From positions 62,001 through 126,000 of the forward strand of contig JABAQZ010000011.1 in assembly GCA_019187405.1 (NCBI GenBank): 64,000 nucleotides of DNA. Reading direction: 5' to 3'. Below the pieces are notes generated by a model that saw only the letters and a list, made by a program, of their open reading frames with translations, had not been told where the DNA came from and did no database searches. Shown here one piece after another: positions 19,135 through 28,386 of the stretch (position 1 is the stretch's first letter; each line of letters starts with the position of its first letter). This DNA comes from Ignavibacteria bacterium. Lineage in GTDB: Bacteria; Bacteroidota; Ignavibacteria; Tepidaquicellales; Tepidaquicellaceae. The position numbers and the translations under genes are program-made.

Positions 19135-20178
19135 TTAATAACCTTTTTTCTGAACCATTTCTATGTCGGCTTTGACCATGATTTTAACTAATTCTTCAAA
19201 AGTTACTTTCGGAGACCAACCGAGAAGCTTCTTTGCTTTTGAAGGATCGCCAATCAGCAGATCAACTTCGGTAGGTCTGAAATATCCTTTGTCAATTTCT
19301 ACAATAGTCTTTCCGGATTTTTTATCAATTCCTTTTTCATTTTCATTTTTTCCTTTCCATTCAATTTCGATTCCTATTTCCTTGAACGCATGCACGATGA
19401 ATTCCCTTACGGTATGTGTTTCACCGGTTGCAAGAACAAAATCTTCCGGCTTGTCGAGCTGAAGCATTTTCCACATTCCTTCGCAGTACTCCGGAGCATA
19501 ACCCCAGTCTCTTTTTGCATCAATGTTTCCCATGACAAGTTTATCCTGAATGCCGCATTTGATTCGTGCTACTGCTCGAGTTACTTTTCTTGTTACAAAT
19601 GTTTCGCCTCTTCGGGGAGATTCATGATTAAACAAAATTCCATTGCAGGCAAAAATGTCATAAGCCTCTCTGTAATTTACGACTATCCAGTATCCGTAAA
19701 TCTTTGCAACACCATACGGACTTCTTGGATAAAAAGGAGTCTTTTCCGATTGCGGGATTTCCTGCACTTTACCATAAAGCTCGCTCGTCGATGCCTGATA
19801 AAATTTTACTTTACGCAAACCTGTTTCTCGGATTGCATCGAGAAATCTCAATGTCCCGAGTGCATCAACCTGTGCCGTATAATCCGGTACTTCAAATGAT
19901 ACTTTAACATGACTTTGCGCAGCGAGATTATAAATCTCATCCGGCTCAATTTTTTCGAGAAGTCTGTTAAGACTGCTCGTGTCAACAAGATCTCCGAAAT
20001 GAAGAAATAGTTTGTTGTTTAGCAGTCTCTCGTTTGAATAAAGATGATCAATTCTTTTTGTGTTAAAAGAACTGCTTCTTCTGATAATTCCATGAACTTC
20101 ATATCCTTTGTCAAGCAATAGCTCAGTTAGATAACTGCCGTCCTGACCTGTTATTCCCGATATTAATGCTTTTTTCAT
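19135..20178 (-). CDS. gmd: GDP-mannose 4,6-dehydratase family enzyme
   Basis: 347 residues, strongly recognisable: [20 protein letters not shown] at the N-terminus, [12 protein letters not shown], catalytic Thr/Ser-Glu in STSELYG (130-136), Tyr155/Lys159 in SPYGVAK, and [16 protein letters not shown]. Gmd converts GDP-D-mannose to GDP-4-keto-6-deoxymannose using bound NADP. Close relatives (DmhA/WcbK) act on GDP-D-glycero-D-manno-heptose, and sequence by eye does not separate them. The RmlC-like enzyme follows within 5 bases and an aminotransferase after that. Confidence 0.93.
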   Translation of the reverse strand: MKKALISGITGQDGSYLTELLLDKGYEVHGIIRRSSSFNTKRIDHLYSNERLLNNKLFLHFGDLVDTSSLNRLLEKIEPDEIYNLAAQSHVKVSFEVPDYTAQVDALGTLRFLDAIRETGLRKVKFYQASTSELYGKVQEIPQSEKTPFYPRSPYGVAKIYGYWIVVNYREAYDIFACNGILFNHESPRRGETFVTRKVTRAVARIKCGIQDKLVMGNIDAKRDWGYAPEYCEGMWKMLQLDKPEDFVLATGETHTVREFIVHAFKEIGIEIEWKGKNENEKGIDKKSGKTIVEIDKGYFRPTEVDLLIGDPSKAKKLLGWSPKVTFEELVKIMVKADIEMVQKKGY

Positions 20179-20184
20179 TAAACT

Positions 20185-21354
20185 TTAGTTTTTTTCAGTA
20201 AATTGTTTAATTGTTTTTACGGTAAATTCAATTTGTTCTTCCGTTAATTCGGGATAAATCGGCAATGCGACTGATGTCTCCGCGCAAATCTCGGATATTG
20301 GAAAATCTCCCTTCTTATATCCAAGATATGAAAAACATTCCTGTAGATGGAATGGAACCGGGTAGTATATTTCCGTGCCTATTTCATTTTCAGTCAGATG
20401 CTTTCTCAATTCATCTCTTTTCTGAACTCTTATTACATACTGATTGTAAATGTGATAATATTTCAATTCAGGCGATTTGTAAACAGGATCCGGAAGGAGT
20501 ACTTTGTTTTCTTTGTCAAATTCTGTTTTACCTTCCTTAACAGCGAGTCCGTAGTTTTTAAAATAAGAAGTATATTTTTCTGCATTCTCCTGCCTCTTCT
20601 TTGTCCATGAATCGAGATGGGGAAGTTTAACGTTTAGCACCGCCGCCTGTATGGCATCGAGTCTGAAATTTCCTCCGATAATTTTATGATAATACTTTGG
20701 CTTGCCGCCATGAACCCTTAGTATCCTCAGCTTTTCGGCAAGTATCGAATCGTTTGTGGTTACAAGCCCGCCGTCTCCAAAGCATCCAAGATTTTTACTT
20801 GGATAAAAAGAAAAACATCCTATGTGTCCGATGTTGCCAACCTTAACTCCGTTTTTATATTGTGTGCCGATTGCCTGTGCTGCATCTTCAATGACTTTGA
20901 GATTGTACTTATCGGCTATTTTCATAATAGGATCCATGTCCGCGCTTTGTCCGTAAAGATGAACAGGAACGATTGCTTTTGTCTTTTTTGAAATTAAGCC
21001 TTCAAGTTTTTTTGGATCAATGTTAAATGTTACCGGATCAGAATCTATGAATACAGGTTTTGCATTCAGTCTGCTGACAACTCCGGCTGTTGCAAAGAAA
21101 GAGTATGTAGGAATTATAACCTCATCATCCGGCTTGATGTCAATTGCCATCAAAGCCACAAGAAGTGCATCCGTTCCCGATGATACTCCGATGGCATGTT
21201 TGCATTCGAGATATTCGCAAAGATTTTTCTCAAGCAGTTCGACTTCTTTTCCGAGTATGCAGCTCTGAGATTCGGCAACATCTATCAATGCCTTGTCAAT
21301 ATCAGGCTTGATGGTCTTGTATTGTGCTTTTAAGTCTAATAATGGAACTTTCAT
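20185..21354 (-). CDS. wbpE: DegT/DnrJ/EryC1 aminotransferase, WbpE-like
   Basis: 389 residues. PLP lysine Lys187 in FYPSKNLGCFGDGG, preceded by VIEDAAQAIG and SSGTDALLVALMA. The opening MKVPLLDLKAQYKTIKPDID is typical of WbpE/WlbC enzymes, which aminate C3 of UDP-2-acetamido-3-keto-glucuronic acid. The neighbours WbpA, WbpB and WbpD occur in the same operon, which supports this assignment strongly. ATG start at 21354. Confidence 0.88.
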   Translation of the reverse strand: MKVPLLDLKAQYKTIKPDIDKALIDVAESQSCILGKEVELLEKNLCEYLECKHAIGVSSGTDALLVALMAIDIKPDDEVIIPTYSFFATAGVVSRLNAKPVFIDSDPVTFNIDPKKLEGLISKKTKAIVPVHLYGQSADMDPIMKIADKYNLKVIEDAAQAIGTQYKNGVKVGNIGHIGCFSFYPSKNLGCFGDGGLVTTNDSILAEKLRILRVHGGKPKYYHKIIGGNFRLDAIQAAVLNVKLPHLDSWTKKRQENAEKYTSYFKNYGLAVKEGKTEFDKENKVLLPDPVYKSPELKYYHIYNQYVIRVQKRDELRKHLTENEIGTEIYYPVPFHLQECFSYLGYKKGDFPISEICAETSVALPIYPELTEEQIEFTVKTIKQFTEKN

Positions 21355-21378
21355 TAATTTATTTTCGGTATGTTTAAT

Positions 21379-22695
21379 TTAATCAATATTTATTTTTTCT
21401 CTGCCAATGCTTGTATAATGAAAACCAAGCGACTTCATCATATCTAGATTATACAAATTTCTTCCGTCAAAGATTACTTTTGATTTAAGAAGGTTTGCGA
21501 TTTTACCGAAGTCCGGGGTTCTGAATAACGACCATTCGGTTGCAATGATAAGAGCATCGGCATCTTTAAGCGCATCATAATGATCTTTATCAAAGTCGAT
21601 TTTATCACCAAGAGATTTTTTTACATTTTCCATTGCTTCGGGATCAAATGCAGTAATCTTTGCGCCTTCTTTCAGCAGTCTGTCAATTACATACAAAGCC
21701 GGAGCTTCGCGAATGTCATCAGTATCCGGTTTAAAAGCCAGTCCCCAAAGAGCAAACCTTTTTCCTTTAATATCTCCATTATAGAAACGAAGTATCTTCT
21801 CCACTATGATCGTCTTTTGAACTTCGTTAACGGTCATTACTGAGTCAAGAATTCTAAAATTATATCCGTACTCCTTTGCTGATTTGTAAAGAGCTTTGAC
21901 GTCTTTCGGGAAACAGCTTCCGCCGTATCCTATTCCTGGAAACAAAAAACGTTTCCCGATTCTTGTATCGCTTCCCATTCCTTTTCTGACCATATCAACA
22001 TTTGCGCCGATGATGTCACAGATGTTGGCAATCTCGTTCATGAAAGTAATTCTTGCCGCGAGATACGAATTTGATGCATACTTTGTAAGTTCCGAAGATC
22101 TTTCATCCATGAAAATAATCGGATTACCCTGCCTTACAAACGGCGTAAACAATTCTTCGAGCATTTTTTTAGCTTTTTCTGATTTCGTACCGATCACAAT
22201 TCTGTCAGGTTTCATGAAATCACCCACGGCAAGACCTTCTCGAAGGAATTCCGGATTTGAAACAACATCAAATTCTGTTTTGGAATTTTTTGATATTGCT
22301 TCACGAACTTTTTCGGCAGTTCCCACCGGCACTGTGCTTTTGTTAACAATAATTTTATACTTGTCAATTATTTTCCCCAGCTGCTCTGCAACTCCAAGAA
22401 TGTATGACAAATCCGCAGAGCCGTCTTCTCCGGGCGGAGTCGGCAGCGCAAGAAATATTATGTCAGATTTGTCAGCCGCATCCTTAAGATCTGTGGTGAA
22501 TGTCAATCTTCCTGAACTGACGTTTCTGTGAAACAAAATATCCAGATCGGGTTCATAAATGGGAATAATGTTGCTATTCAGCTTTTTGACTTTTTCTTTG
22601 TCAATATCTACGCAGATAACTTCATTACCCGTATCGGCTAAACAGGTTCCGGTGACAAGCCCGACATATCCGGTGCCGACGATTGCAATTTTCAT
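21379..22695 (-). CDS. ugd: UDP-glucose 6-dehydrogenase
   Basis: 438 residues, standard length. NAD site GTGYVGLVTG (7-16), NKSTVPVGT, NPEFLREG, and catalytic Cys261 in GYGGSCFPKD. Oxidises UDP-glucose twice to UDP-glucuronic acid in the cytoplasm. It lies inside the group of WbpA/B/D/E genes, so this operon encodes two different 6-dehydrogenases: this one of UDP-glucose type, and the WbpA type at 24294 with a different active-site context. UDP-glucuronate could be a precursor of a second acidic sugar of the glycan. Confidence 0.92.
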   Translation of the reverse strand: MKIAIVGTGYVGLVTGTCLADTGNEVICVDIDKEKVKKLNSNIIPIYEPDLDILFHRNVSSGRLTFTTDLKDAADKSDIIFLALPTPPGEDGSADLSYILGVAEQLGKIIDKYKIIVNKSTVPVGTAEKVREAISKNSKTEFDVVSNPEFLREGLAVGDFMKPDRIVIGTKSEKAKKMLEELFTPFVRQGNPIIFMDERSSELTKYASNSYLAARITFMNEIANICDIIGANVDMVRKGMGSDTRIGKRFLFPGIGYGGSCFPKDVKALYKSAKEYGYNFRILDSVMTVNEVQKTIIVEKILRFYNGDIKGKRFALWGLAFKPDTDDIREAPALYVIDRLLKEGAKITAFDPEAMENVKKSLGDKIDFDKDHYDALKDADALIIATEWSLFRTPDFGKIANLLKSKVIFDGRNLYNLDMMKSLGFHYTSIGREKINID

Positions 22696-22726
22696 TTACG
22701 GAATTTTTCCTTTCCCTAATATTAAT

Positions 22727-23308
22727 TTAATTAATTTCTACGACTAAAGAGTTTTCAAGTTTATATTTTTTCTTAGACTTTTCGCAGTAAGCAGTTCCGT
22801 CTTTTTCAAAGTTAAGTCTTGTGCCTGCTTCACTTACCCAGCCGATGACTTTACCAGGATTTCCTACTACAAGTGCATAATCAGGAACATCTTTTGTAAC
22901 TACCGTTCCTGCACCGATAAGGCAATGCTTTCCAATCGTTGTGCCGCAGACAATCGTGGCATTTGCTCCGATAGAAGCTCCTTCTTTTACAAGAGTGTTA
23001 ACATAAAACTCCGCTCCTCGCTGCGGATACTTGCACTTTGGAAGCAGTATGTTTGTAAACACCATTGATGGTCCGCAAAAAACATAATCTTCAAGCGTTA
23101 CTCCTTCATAAATCGAAACGTTGTTTTGTATCTTGCAGAAATTTCCTATGACTACATTGTTTGCTACGTTTACATTCTGACCTAATGTACATTTTTCACC
23201 GATCTTTGCCCCGGGTTGAATGTGCGAAAAATGCCAGATCGAAGACCCTTTGCCTATTGTTACATTGTCATCGACAACTGCTGTCGGATGAACTTTATAA
23301 TCAGACAT
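22727..23308 (-). CDS. wbpD: UDP-3-amino-sugar uronate N-acetyltransferase, WbpD-like
   Basis: 193 residues built of left-handed beta-helix hexapeptide repeats (VTIGKGSSI, AKIGEKCTLG, VVIGNFCKI, ASIGANATIV, TTIGKHCLIG). The region NILLPKCKYPQRGAEFY and the tail VGNPGKVIGWVSEAGTRL are typical of the WbpD/WlbB acetyltransferases. It would acetylate the 3-amine made by WbpE using acetyl-CoA. The gene sits 12 bases upstream of wbpB. ATG start at 23308. Confidence 0.88.
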   Translation of the reverse strand: MSDYKVHPTAVVDDNVTIGKGSSIWHFSHIQPGAKIGEKCTLGQNVNVANNVVIGNFCKIQNNVSIYEGVTLEDYVFCGPSMVFTNILLPKCKYPQRGAEFYVNTLVKEGASIGANATIVCGTTIGKHCLIGAGTVVTKDVPDYALVVGNPGKVIGWVSEAGTRLNFEKDGTAYCEKSKKKYKLENSLVVEIN

Positions 23309-23320
23309 GATTTTTTCTTT

Positions 23321-24292
23321 TTAAATTTTTATTAATTCCTTTTGTGCGCGCTCGAGTGTTTCCAGAACTTCAATTGCATTTTTACCGTCGGATCTGGGAG
23401 TTTTTTTCTGTGTAATGCATTCGGCAAAATGCTTTTGCTCAAGCTCAAGCGGCGATGTGCTGTCAAATTCTATATTGATAAAATCCTCATCTCTTTTTAC
23501 TGGAATTCCGTTTACCATCTCTATTCCCTTAGGATAAAATTTCAGCTTATTGTCTTTTAATGAATCTTCAAATACAATCATTGATTTGTCGCCGATGATA
23601 ACGAGCCGTTGTTCTTTAAAAGGATGAAGCCAGCTGACATAAATGTGAGCATGTATGTTATTTTTAAATTTCATCACTGTCAGCGTTGTGTCCTGAATAT
23701 TTTTTGTAAGGAATACAGAGCCTGTTGCATTGACTTTCTCCGGTATATCTCCCGTAAGAAACTGAATTACCGAAATATCATGAGGAGCAAAACTCCATAA
23801 TATATTTTCTTCCGTTCTGACTGTTCCGAGATTAAGTCTGTTGCTGTAAATGTACTGAAGCTTTCCCAGTCTGCCTTCGTCGAGTAATTCTTTTATTTTT
23901 AAAACAGCAGGATGATAAAGCAGGAGATGACCTACCATGAGAATCAGTCTTTTGCTGATCGCAAGATCATTAAGTATGACCGCCTCTTCCGATTTAAGTG
24001 TTATCGGCTTTTCAACAAGCACATGCTTTCCGGCATTTAGAAGTTTTTTTGTAATTTCAAAATGAGTTTCGGCAGGAGTGGAGACTATTACTCCTTTTAC
24101 ATCCGCGTCTTCAATAACTTTGCTGATATCTTCCGAGAATATAATGGAGCCTGATATATCCTTCACGGCTTTTTCTTTATCCGCCGAGTCAATACAGTAC
24201 TTTAATTTATCGCCAAAGAGCTTGCAAGCAGTCTTGACGTGATTCATTCCCCACTTGCCGCAGCCTACGACTGCAATGCTGAAATCAGTCAT
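23321..24292 (-). CDS. wbpB: UDP-GlcNAcA 3-dehydrogenase, WbpB-like (Gfo/Idh/MocA)
   Basis: 323 residues from ATG 24292, which lies one base after the stop of wbpA; a longer frame from 24352 would overlap wbpA by 60 bases. The start MTDFSIAVVGCGKWGMNHVK gives the Rossmann loop, and EKPITL is the conserved Lys-Pro segment of Gfo/Idh/MocA enzymes. In the WbpA-B-E-D route it oxidises C3 of UDP-GlcNAc uronate to the ketone that WbpE aminates. The family match is clear; the exact substrate is assigned from the neighbours. Confidence 0.87.
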   Translation of the reverse strand: MTDFSIAVVGCGKWGMNHVKTACKLFGDKLKYCIDSADKEKAVKDISGSIIFSEDISKVIEDADVKGVIVSTPAETHFEITKKLLNAGKHVLVEKPITLKSEEAVILNDLAISKRLILMVGHLLLYHPAVLKIKELLDEGRLGKLQYIYSNRLNLGTVRTEENILWSFAPHDISVIQFLTGDIPEKVNATGSVFLTKNIQDTTLTVMKFKNNIHAHIYVSWLHPFKEQRLVIIGDKSMIVFEDSLKDNKLKFYPKGIEMVNGIPVKRDEDFINIEFDSTSPLELEQKHFAECITQKKTPRSDGKNAIEVLETLERAQKELIKI

Positions 24293-24293
24293 C

Positions 24294-25601
24294 TTATGCT
24301 TTGTATAATTTTTTCCCCAGGAAATTTTTGAATGCATTTCTTGTATCGACAATTATTTTTGCATTCTCAAAAATAAACTTATAGTCAAAATATGAGTGAT
24401 CCGTTGACAAAAGCACAAGATCATATTTCGAAATATTTTTCTTTGTAAGCTTTACTGATTTTTTGCTGAACTCATACTTACGAAGTCTGGGAATTGTATT
24501 AACATAATCATCGCTGTAATCCACAACCGCGCCTTCATCCTGAAGCAGCTCAATGAGCTTAAGTGACGGAGATTCTCTCAGATCGTCAATGTCTTTTTTA
24601 TAAGCGAGTCCAAGCAGAAGTATTTTGGAATCTTTAAGACATTTTTTGTTTTCATTGAGCGCATGATAAACCTTGTTAACCACATACTCCGGCATGGATG
24701 TATTTATTTCGCCGGCAAGCTCGATGAACTTCGTCGAGATTTCATATTCACGCGCCTTCCATGTAAGATAAAACGGATCGATCGGAATGCAGTGTCCTCC
24801 GAGACCAGGTCCTGGATAAAACGGCGTATATCCAAACGGTTTTGTTGAAGCAGCTTCGATTACTTCCCATACATCGATTCCCATTCTGTCAAATACTACC
24901 TTAAGCTCATTGACAAGAGCTATGTTAATTGATCTGAAAATGTTTTCAAGAAGTTTTGTGGATTCGGCTGCTTTAGTTGAAGATACGGGAACAACTTTGA
25001 CAATCACTTTTTCATATATAAGCTTTCCGATTTCGGTGCATTGCTTGGTTACTCCGCCGAGAACTTTTGGAATCGTAGAGGTCGAATATTTTTCGTTATT
25101 CGGGTCTTCTCTTTCGGGTGAAAAGCAGAGATAAAAATCTTTTCCGGCTTTTAATCCTTTTGATTCGAATATTTTAAGGAGAATTTCGTCAGTTGTCCCG
25201 GGATAAGTTGTGCTTTCGAGAGAAACAAACTGTCCTTTTCTAATATACTTTCCTATTACTTCGGCAGTATTAATGACGTAGCTCATGTCAGGCTCACGGT
25301 TTACGTTGAGCGGCGTAGGAACGCAAATTATAATAGCATCTGCTTCGGGCAATTTGGAAAAATCCGAAGTTGCAATTAATGTGTTCTTGTTTACGGCTGA
25401 TTTTATTTTATCCGAAGGAATGTGTTTGATGTATGATTGTTTCTCGCTGTTGATTTTTTTTACTTTACTTTCATCGAGATCAAATCCTATTACCTTTATC
25501 CCTTTATTTGCAAATTCAAGCGCAAGTGGTAATCCAACATATCCTAATCCGATAATTCCTACTGTAAATTTATTTTGTTTTACTTTGCTTTTTAAGTCCA
25601 A
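24294..25601 (-). CDS. wbpA: UDP-N-acetyl-hexosamine 6-dehydrogenase, WbpA-like
   Basis: 435 residues beginning at TTG 25601. Motifs: IGLGYVGLPLALEFANKG, LESTTYPGTT, FSPEREDPNN, and catalytic Cys271 in GPGLGGHCIPIDP. The GGHCIPIDP form and the SPEREDPGN-like motif are those of UDP-GlcNAc/UDP-ManNAc dehydrogenases, distinct from Ugd (GGSCFPKD). It would make UDP-GlcNAc uronic acid as the first step toward UDP-2,3-diacetamido uronic acid. No WbpI-type 2-epimerase is visible in the window, so the gluco form may be the end product. Confidence 0.9.
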   Translation of the reverse strand: MDLKSKVKQNKFTVGIIGLGYVGLPLALEFANKGIKVIGFDLDESKVKKINSEKQSYIKHIPSDKIKSAVNKNTLIATSDFSKLPEADAIIICVPTPLNVNREPDMSYVINTAEVIGKYIRKGQFVSLESTTYPGTTDEILLKIFESKGLKAGKDFYLCFSPEREDPNNEKYSTSTIPKVLGGVTKQCTEIGKLIYEKVIVKVVPVSSTKAAESTKLLENIFRSINIALVNELKVVFDRMGIDVWEVIEAASTKPFGYTPFYPGPGLGGHCIPIDPFYLTWKAREYEISTKFIELAGEINTSMPEYVVNKVYHALNENKKCLKDSKILLLGLAYKKDIDDLRESPSLKLIELLQDEGAVVDYSDDYVNTIPRLRKYEFSKKSVKLTKKNISKYDLVLLSTDHSYFDYKFIFENAKIIVDTRNAFKNFLGKKLYKA

Positions 25602-25652
25602 ATAAATCCTTTCGTTGTTAAATTAATATTAAAGTAGTTGTATATAACGCTG

Positions 25653-27935
25653 TCAGGTTCTCATGCTGCCGTTAATTCCGACTTTATCTTTCGGTTTGTC
25701 TTCTGAAGGTCTGGTGTAATAATAATAATAATTGTAATAATAACCGTAAGCGCTTTTGTAACTGAAGTTATTGAAAACAACTCCGAGAAAATTGTGATTA
25801 TTCAGGCTCATTAGTTTTTCGCACGTTCTGAAAAAAGCATCCGACGGAGTCTTATTTGCCCGAAGGACAAGTATCGTTCCGTCAGTTATCCTGAATAAAA
25901 TTTCGGCATCGGTAACAGATATAAACGGAGGAGAATCGATGATAACGATATCATATATCTCCCTCATTTTATCAAGAAACATATTCATCTGTTTTGATGC
26001 AAGCAGCTCTGATGGATTTGGGGGAATTGTTCCGCTGGTTATTACCTTAAGATTTTCTATTTTGGTGCTTCGAGTTATTTCTTCAAGATTTGCATTTGAA
26101 AAAAGATAATCACTCAAACCCGGATAACGGTCAGTTTCAAACACATTGTGAATCCTTGGTTTTCTCAAATCACAGTCAAGCAGAAGAACTTTCTTGTCCA
26201 TCTGAGCAAGACTGCCGGCAACGTTAATCGAAATTGTTGTCTTTCCTTCTGAAGGGACCGAGCTTGTAAGCAGTATTGTCTTAACAGGATTTTCTTCAAG
26301 TTTGGCATACTGCAGTCTTGTCCTTAATGCTTTAAACGCTTCCGACGGAGGCGACTTCGGTTTGTTTGCAACAATAAATTCGTTTTGTCCACCTCCTCTC
26401 AGCTCGTCAATCGTCGGAATCCAGGACAAAACGCTGATACCTCTGTTCTCGATTTCATCAGGACTTTTTACCGTATGGTCAAAATAATTTCTTGCAAATG
26501 CAAAACCGATGCTCACCGCAAGACCCAATACCGTTCCCATAAAAACTATAAGCATCCTGTTTGGCTTAGATGGTTTGGAAGCAAGTACTCCCGGAGCAAT
26601 GACGAGCACTGTTCCGAGCTTAATTCTTTCGTTTATCTTTGCTTCCTGATATTTCTCTTCAAGTATAAGATAGAGTTTTTCGGTTGCCTTCCGGTTTCTT
26701 TCAAGCTTCGCATATTCAATGCTTTGCGAGGGAAGTTTGGAAAACTGTTCTTCGTATTTTGAAAGCATGCCGGACAAAGTGTTGACTTTTGTACGGTTTG
26801 ACTGCATTGCAATATTTGCTTCGATCAGCTTTTGATACAGCAGTCTTCTTTCTTCCGGTGTATTTGCAAAAACTCCTGCTTTTAAAGTGGAGATTTTTTC
26901 ATCAAGCGTTTTCTTTAAAGGTTCAATTTTTTTGTTATACTCATCAATTGTCTTATTCTTCAGATTTTCATTCTGAGGAATCGAAGCTTCAATATCTCTT
27001 TTTGATTCAAGCTCGGCAATTTTTGTCTGAAGCTCATTAAGATAAGTTTCTTCAATTTTACTCTGAACATATTCGTCAAGCGTAGGATCGATTCTGTCAA
27101 TTTCGGATTTTAGACTGTTGAATTCTTTTTCATTGGAGCTCATCTCGATATTTGCCGCATTCTTCTGCGCTTCAAGCTGTGAAATATTTTCTACAAGATT
27201 TTTTACCTGAGCATCCATGAGTATCAGTCCGCCTTGCTTCTGATAATTTTCCAGTTCAAGCTCTGCGGCTGAAAGATCCTTAAATTTCTTCTCACGCTCT
27301 TCGTTTAGATATTTTGTTAATGTAGTCAGTTCAATTCTCGATAATTCAAGACTGAATCTCTGATATACCTGTGCATAAAGATTTGCAATAAGCATCGCCT
27401 CATACTTTGACGGACTTTCGACAACAATATCAACTACGTCCAAACCTCTCTTTTGATCAATTTTTACAATGTTAGAAAGAATATCAGTTAACACAGGTAC
27501 GGAGACAAGAGAATTATTATCATTAGCTCCGTGATTAAATACATAATAAAAATTTTCTTTGTCTTCGCTCACTTGAAACGAATCCAAAAGGTTTTGGGCA
27601 AGGGATTCTCTTATTCTATAACTTTTGAGAACTTCAATTTCATTTGAAATATATCTGTCGGTAATGAAGTCCTGAAATTCAGGAATCAGACTGGAACTGA
27701 GAACGCTTCCCTGAGGTCTGTTGATTTTTATGGTTGCGGTGGATTTATAAATATCTTTTGCATTTAAAACATATAAAATTGTAATGATTATAAAAGCGAG
27801 AGTAATAATAATAATAGGGATAAGATTAGTTCTTAAAATATTCAGATAATTTTTAATATTATCTTTTGAGTCTTTTAAATTTGGCGCACCGTTTTTAATA
27901 ATGCCGGCAGAGCCGTTTAAATTTGGAATATCCAC
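25653..27935 (-). CDS. wzc: Wzc-type polysaccharide co-polymerase / BY-kinase
   Basis: 760 residues in the inner membrane. A first helix at about 34-53 and a second at about 462-480 flank a long coiled-coil periplasmic domain of the Wzz type. The cytoplasmic kinase part has Walker A SVPSEGKTTISINVAGS, Walker A' LLLDCDLRKPRIHNVF, and Walker B YDIVIIDSPPF. The tail holds a tyrosine cluster, SAYGYYYNYYYYYTR, the site of autophosphorylation in this family. It governs chain length and export with an outer-membrane-linked SLBB partner. Start is GTG at 27935. First gene of the 23-kb operon, behind a leader of about 150 bases. Paralog of the protein at 34471. Confidence 0.93.
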   Translation of the reverse strand: MDIPNLNGSAGIIKNGAPNLKDSKDNIKNYLNILRTNLIPIIIITLAFIIITILYVLNAKDIYKSTATIKINRPQGSVLSSSLIPEFQDFITDRYISNEIEVLKSYRIRESLAQNLLDSFQVSEDKENFYYVFNHGANDNNSLVSVPVLTDILSNIVKIDQKRGLDVVDIVVESPSKYEAMLIANLYAQVYQRFSLELSRIELTTLTKYLNEEREKKFKDLSAAELELENYQKQGGLILMDAQVKNLVENISQLEAQKNAANIEMSSNEKEFNSLKSEIDRIDPTLDEYVQSKIEETYLNELQTKIAELESKRDIEASIPQNENLKNKTIDEYNKKIEPLKKTLDEKISTLKAGVFANTPEERRLLYQKLIEANIAMQSNRTKVNTLSGMLSKYEEQFSKLPSQSIEYAKLERNRKATEKLYLILEEKYQEAKINERIKLGTVLVIAPGVLASKPSKPNRMLIVFMGTVLGLAVSIGFAFARNYFDHTVKSPDEIENRGISVLSWIPTIDELRGGGQNEFIVANKPKSPPSEAFKALRTRLQYAKLEENPVKTILLTSSVPSEGKTTISINVAGSLAQMDKKVLLLDCDLRKPRIHNVFETDRYPGLSDYLFSNANLEEITRSTKIENLKVITSGTIPPNPSELLASKQMNMFLDKMREIYDIVIIDSPPFISVTDAEILFRITDGTILVLRANKTPSDAFFRTCEKLMSLNNHNFLGVVFNNFSYKSAYGYYYNYYYYYTRPSEDKPKDKVGINGSMRT

Positions 27936-28033
27936 TATTTTATTAATAATTTATAAACCGTAAATTCGATTAAATATTGACTTTGAAGCTGATTAATAGA
28001 GAAAATCAGGAAGAATTTAATTAAGAAAATAAA

Positions 28034-28063
28034 AAACTAAATAATTCGGAAATTATTTAGTTT
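28034..28063 (-). terminator. Terminator-like hairpin in the leader of the wzc operon
   Basis: Positions 28034-28046 pair perfectly with 28051-28063 (13 bp, four-base loop). On the minus strand the stem is followed by TTTTTTATTTT, the form of an intrinsic terminator. It lies about 100 bases upstream of the wzc GTG and downstream of the promoter candidate, so it could act as an attenuator. The stem has a single G-C pair, so it may be weak. On the plus strand the following bases are not T-rich, so it points only toward wzc. Confidence 0.5.
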
Positions 28064-28091
28064 ACTTCAAAAATTGTCAGAATTCACGTAT

Positions 28092-28123
28092 CAAAGATAA
28101 AATCTTTCTTTTATATTTTCAAC
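28092..28123 (-). promoter_or_regulatory. Candidate Bacteroidota-type promoter of the wzc operon
   Basis: On the minus strand TATCTTTG (28092-28099) fits the TANNTTTG -7 box, with GTTG (28120-28123) 20 bases upstream near the place of the TTTG -33 box. The GTTG is the end of TTTAAGTAAGTTG, the 12-mer shared with the plus-strand promoter. Transcription would begin near 28085 and pass the hairpin at 28034-28063 before wzc. Confidence 0.4.
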
Positions 28124-28327
28124 TTACTTAAATATGCGTTTACAAATGCTTTTTCGTTCAGACTTCTCATAGAAAACTAACTTCATTAAAATAAAAAATC
28201 AAATTACAATTAAGAAATCAAATACTTTAAAAACATAATTGCAAAATTTTGAATACATATTAATAAATTGAAACTTATTTCAGGAATTCATAAAATTGTA
28301 AAAAATCCACAAATTCGAATAATCTAT

Positions 28328-28365
28328 TTTAAGTAAGTTCGGACTTTTATTTTAGGTTAAATTTT
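28328..28365 (+). promoter_or_regulatory. Candidate promoter of the SLBB-upxY-galE operon
   Basis: TTTAAGTAAGTT (28328-28339) is followed, after 18 bases, by TAAATTTT (28358-28365), which resembles TANNTTTG with the last base changed. The SLBB gene starts at 28387. The same 12-mer stands at the matching place of the minus-strand promoter, in the same orientation relative to transcription. It may be a shared -33 region or a binding site for a common regulator. Confidence 0.4.
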
Positions 28366-28386
28366 TTTATGTTAAATCGCTAATTT

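Larger units (their letters stand above)
27936..28386. other. Divergent control region between the two polysaccharide operons
   Basis: 450 bases without a gene, very AT-rich. It holds two copies of the 12-mer TTTAAGTAAGTT in opposite orientation (28121-28132 on the minus strand, 28328-28339 on the plus strand), a 13-bp stem-loop with a T-tract on the minus strand (28034-28063), and promoter-like boxes for both directions. These are listed separately. Confidence 0.6.

Noticed and set aside
19390-19899. 169-residue open frame on the plus strand
   Set aside because: It is antisense to gmd and its product is Cys/Phe/Ser-rich noise without motifs.
21896-22531. 211-residue open frame on the plus strand
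   Set aside because: It lies fully antisense to ugd, whose motifs are unmistakable. The translation shows no family pattern.
23321-24352. Longer start of the wbpB-like gene
   Set aside because: It would overlap wbpA by about 60 bases. The ATG at 24292 starts exactly at the Rossmann fold and is one base from the wbpA stop.
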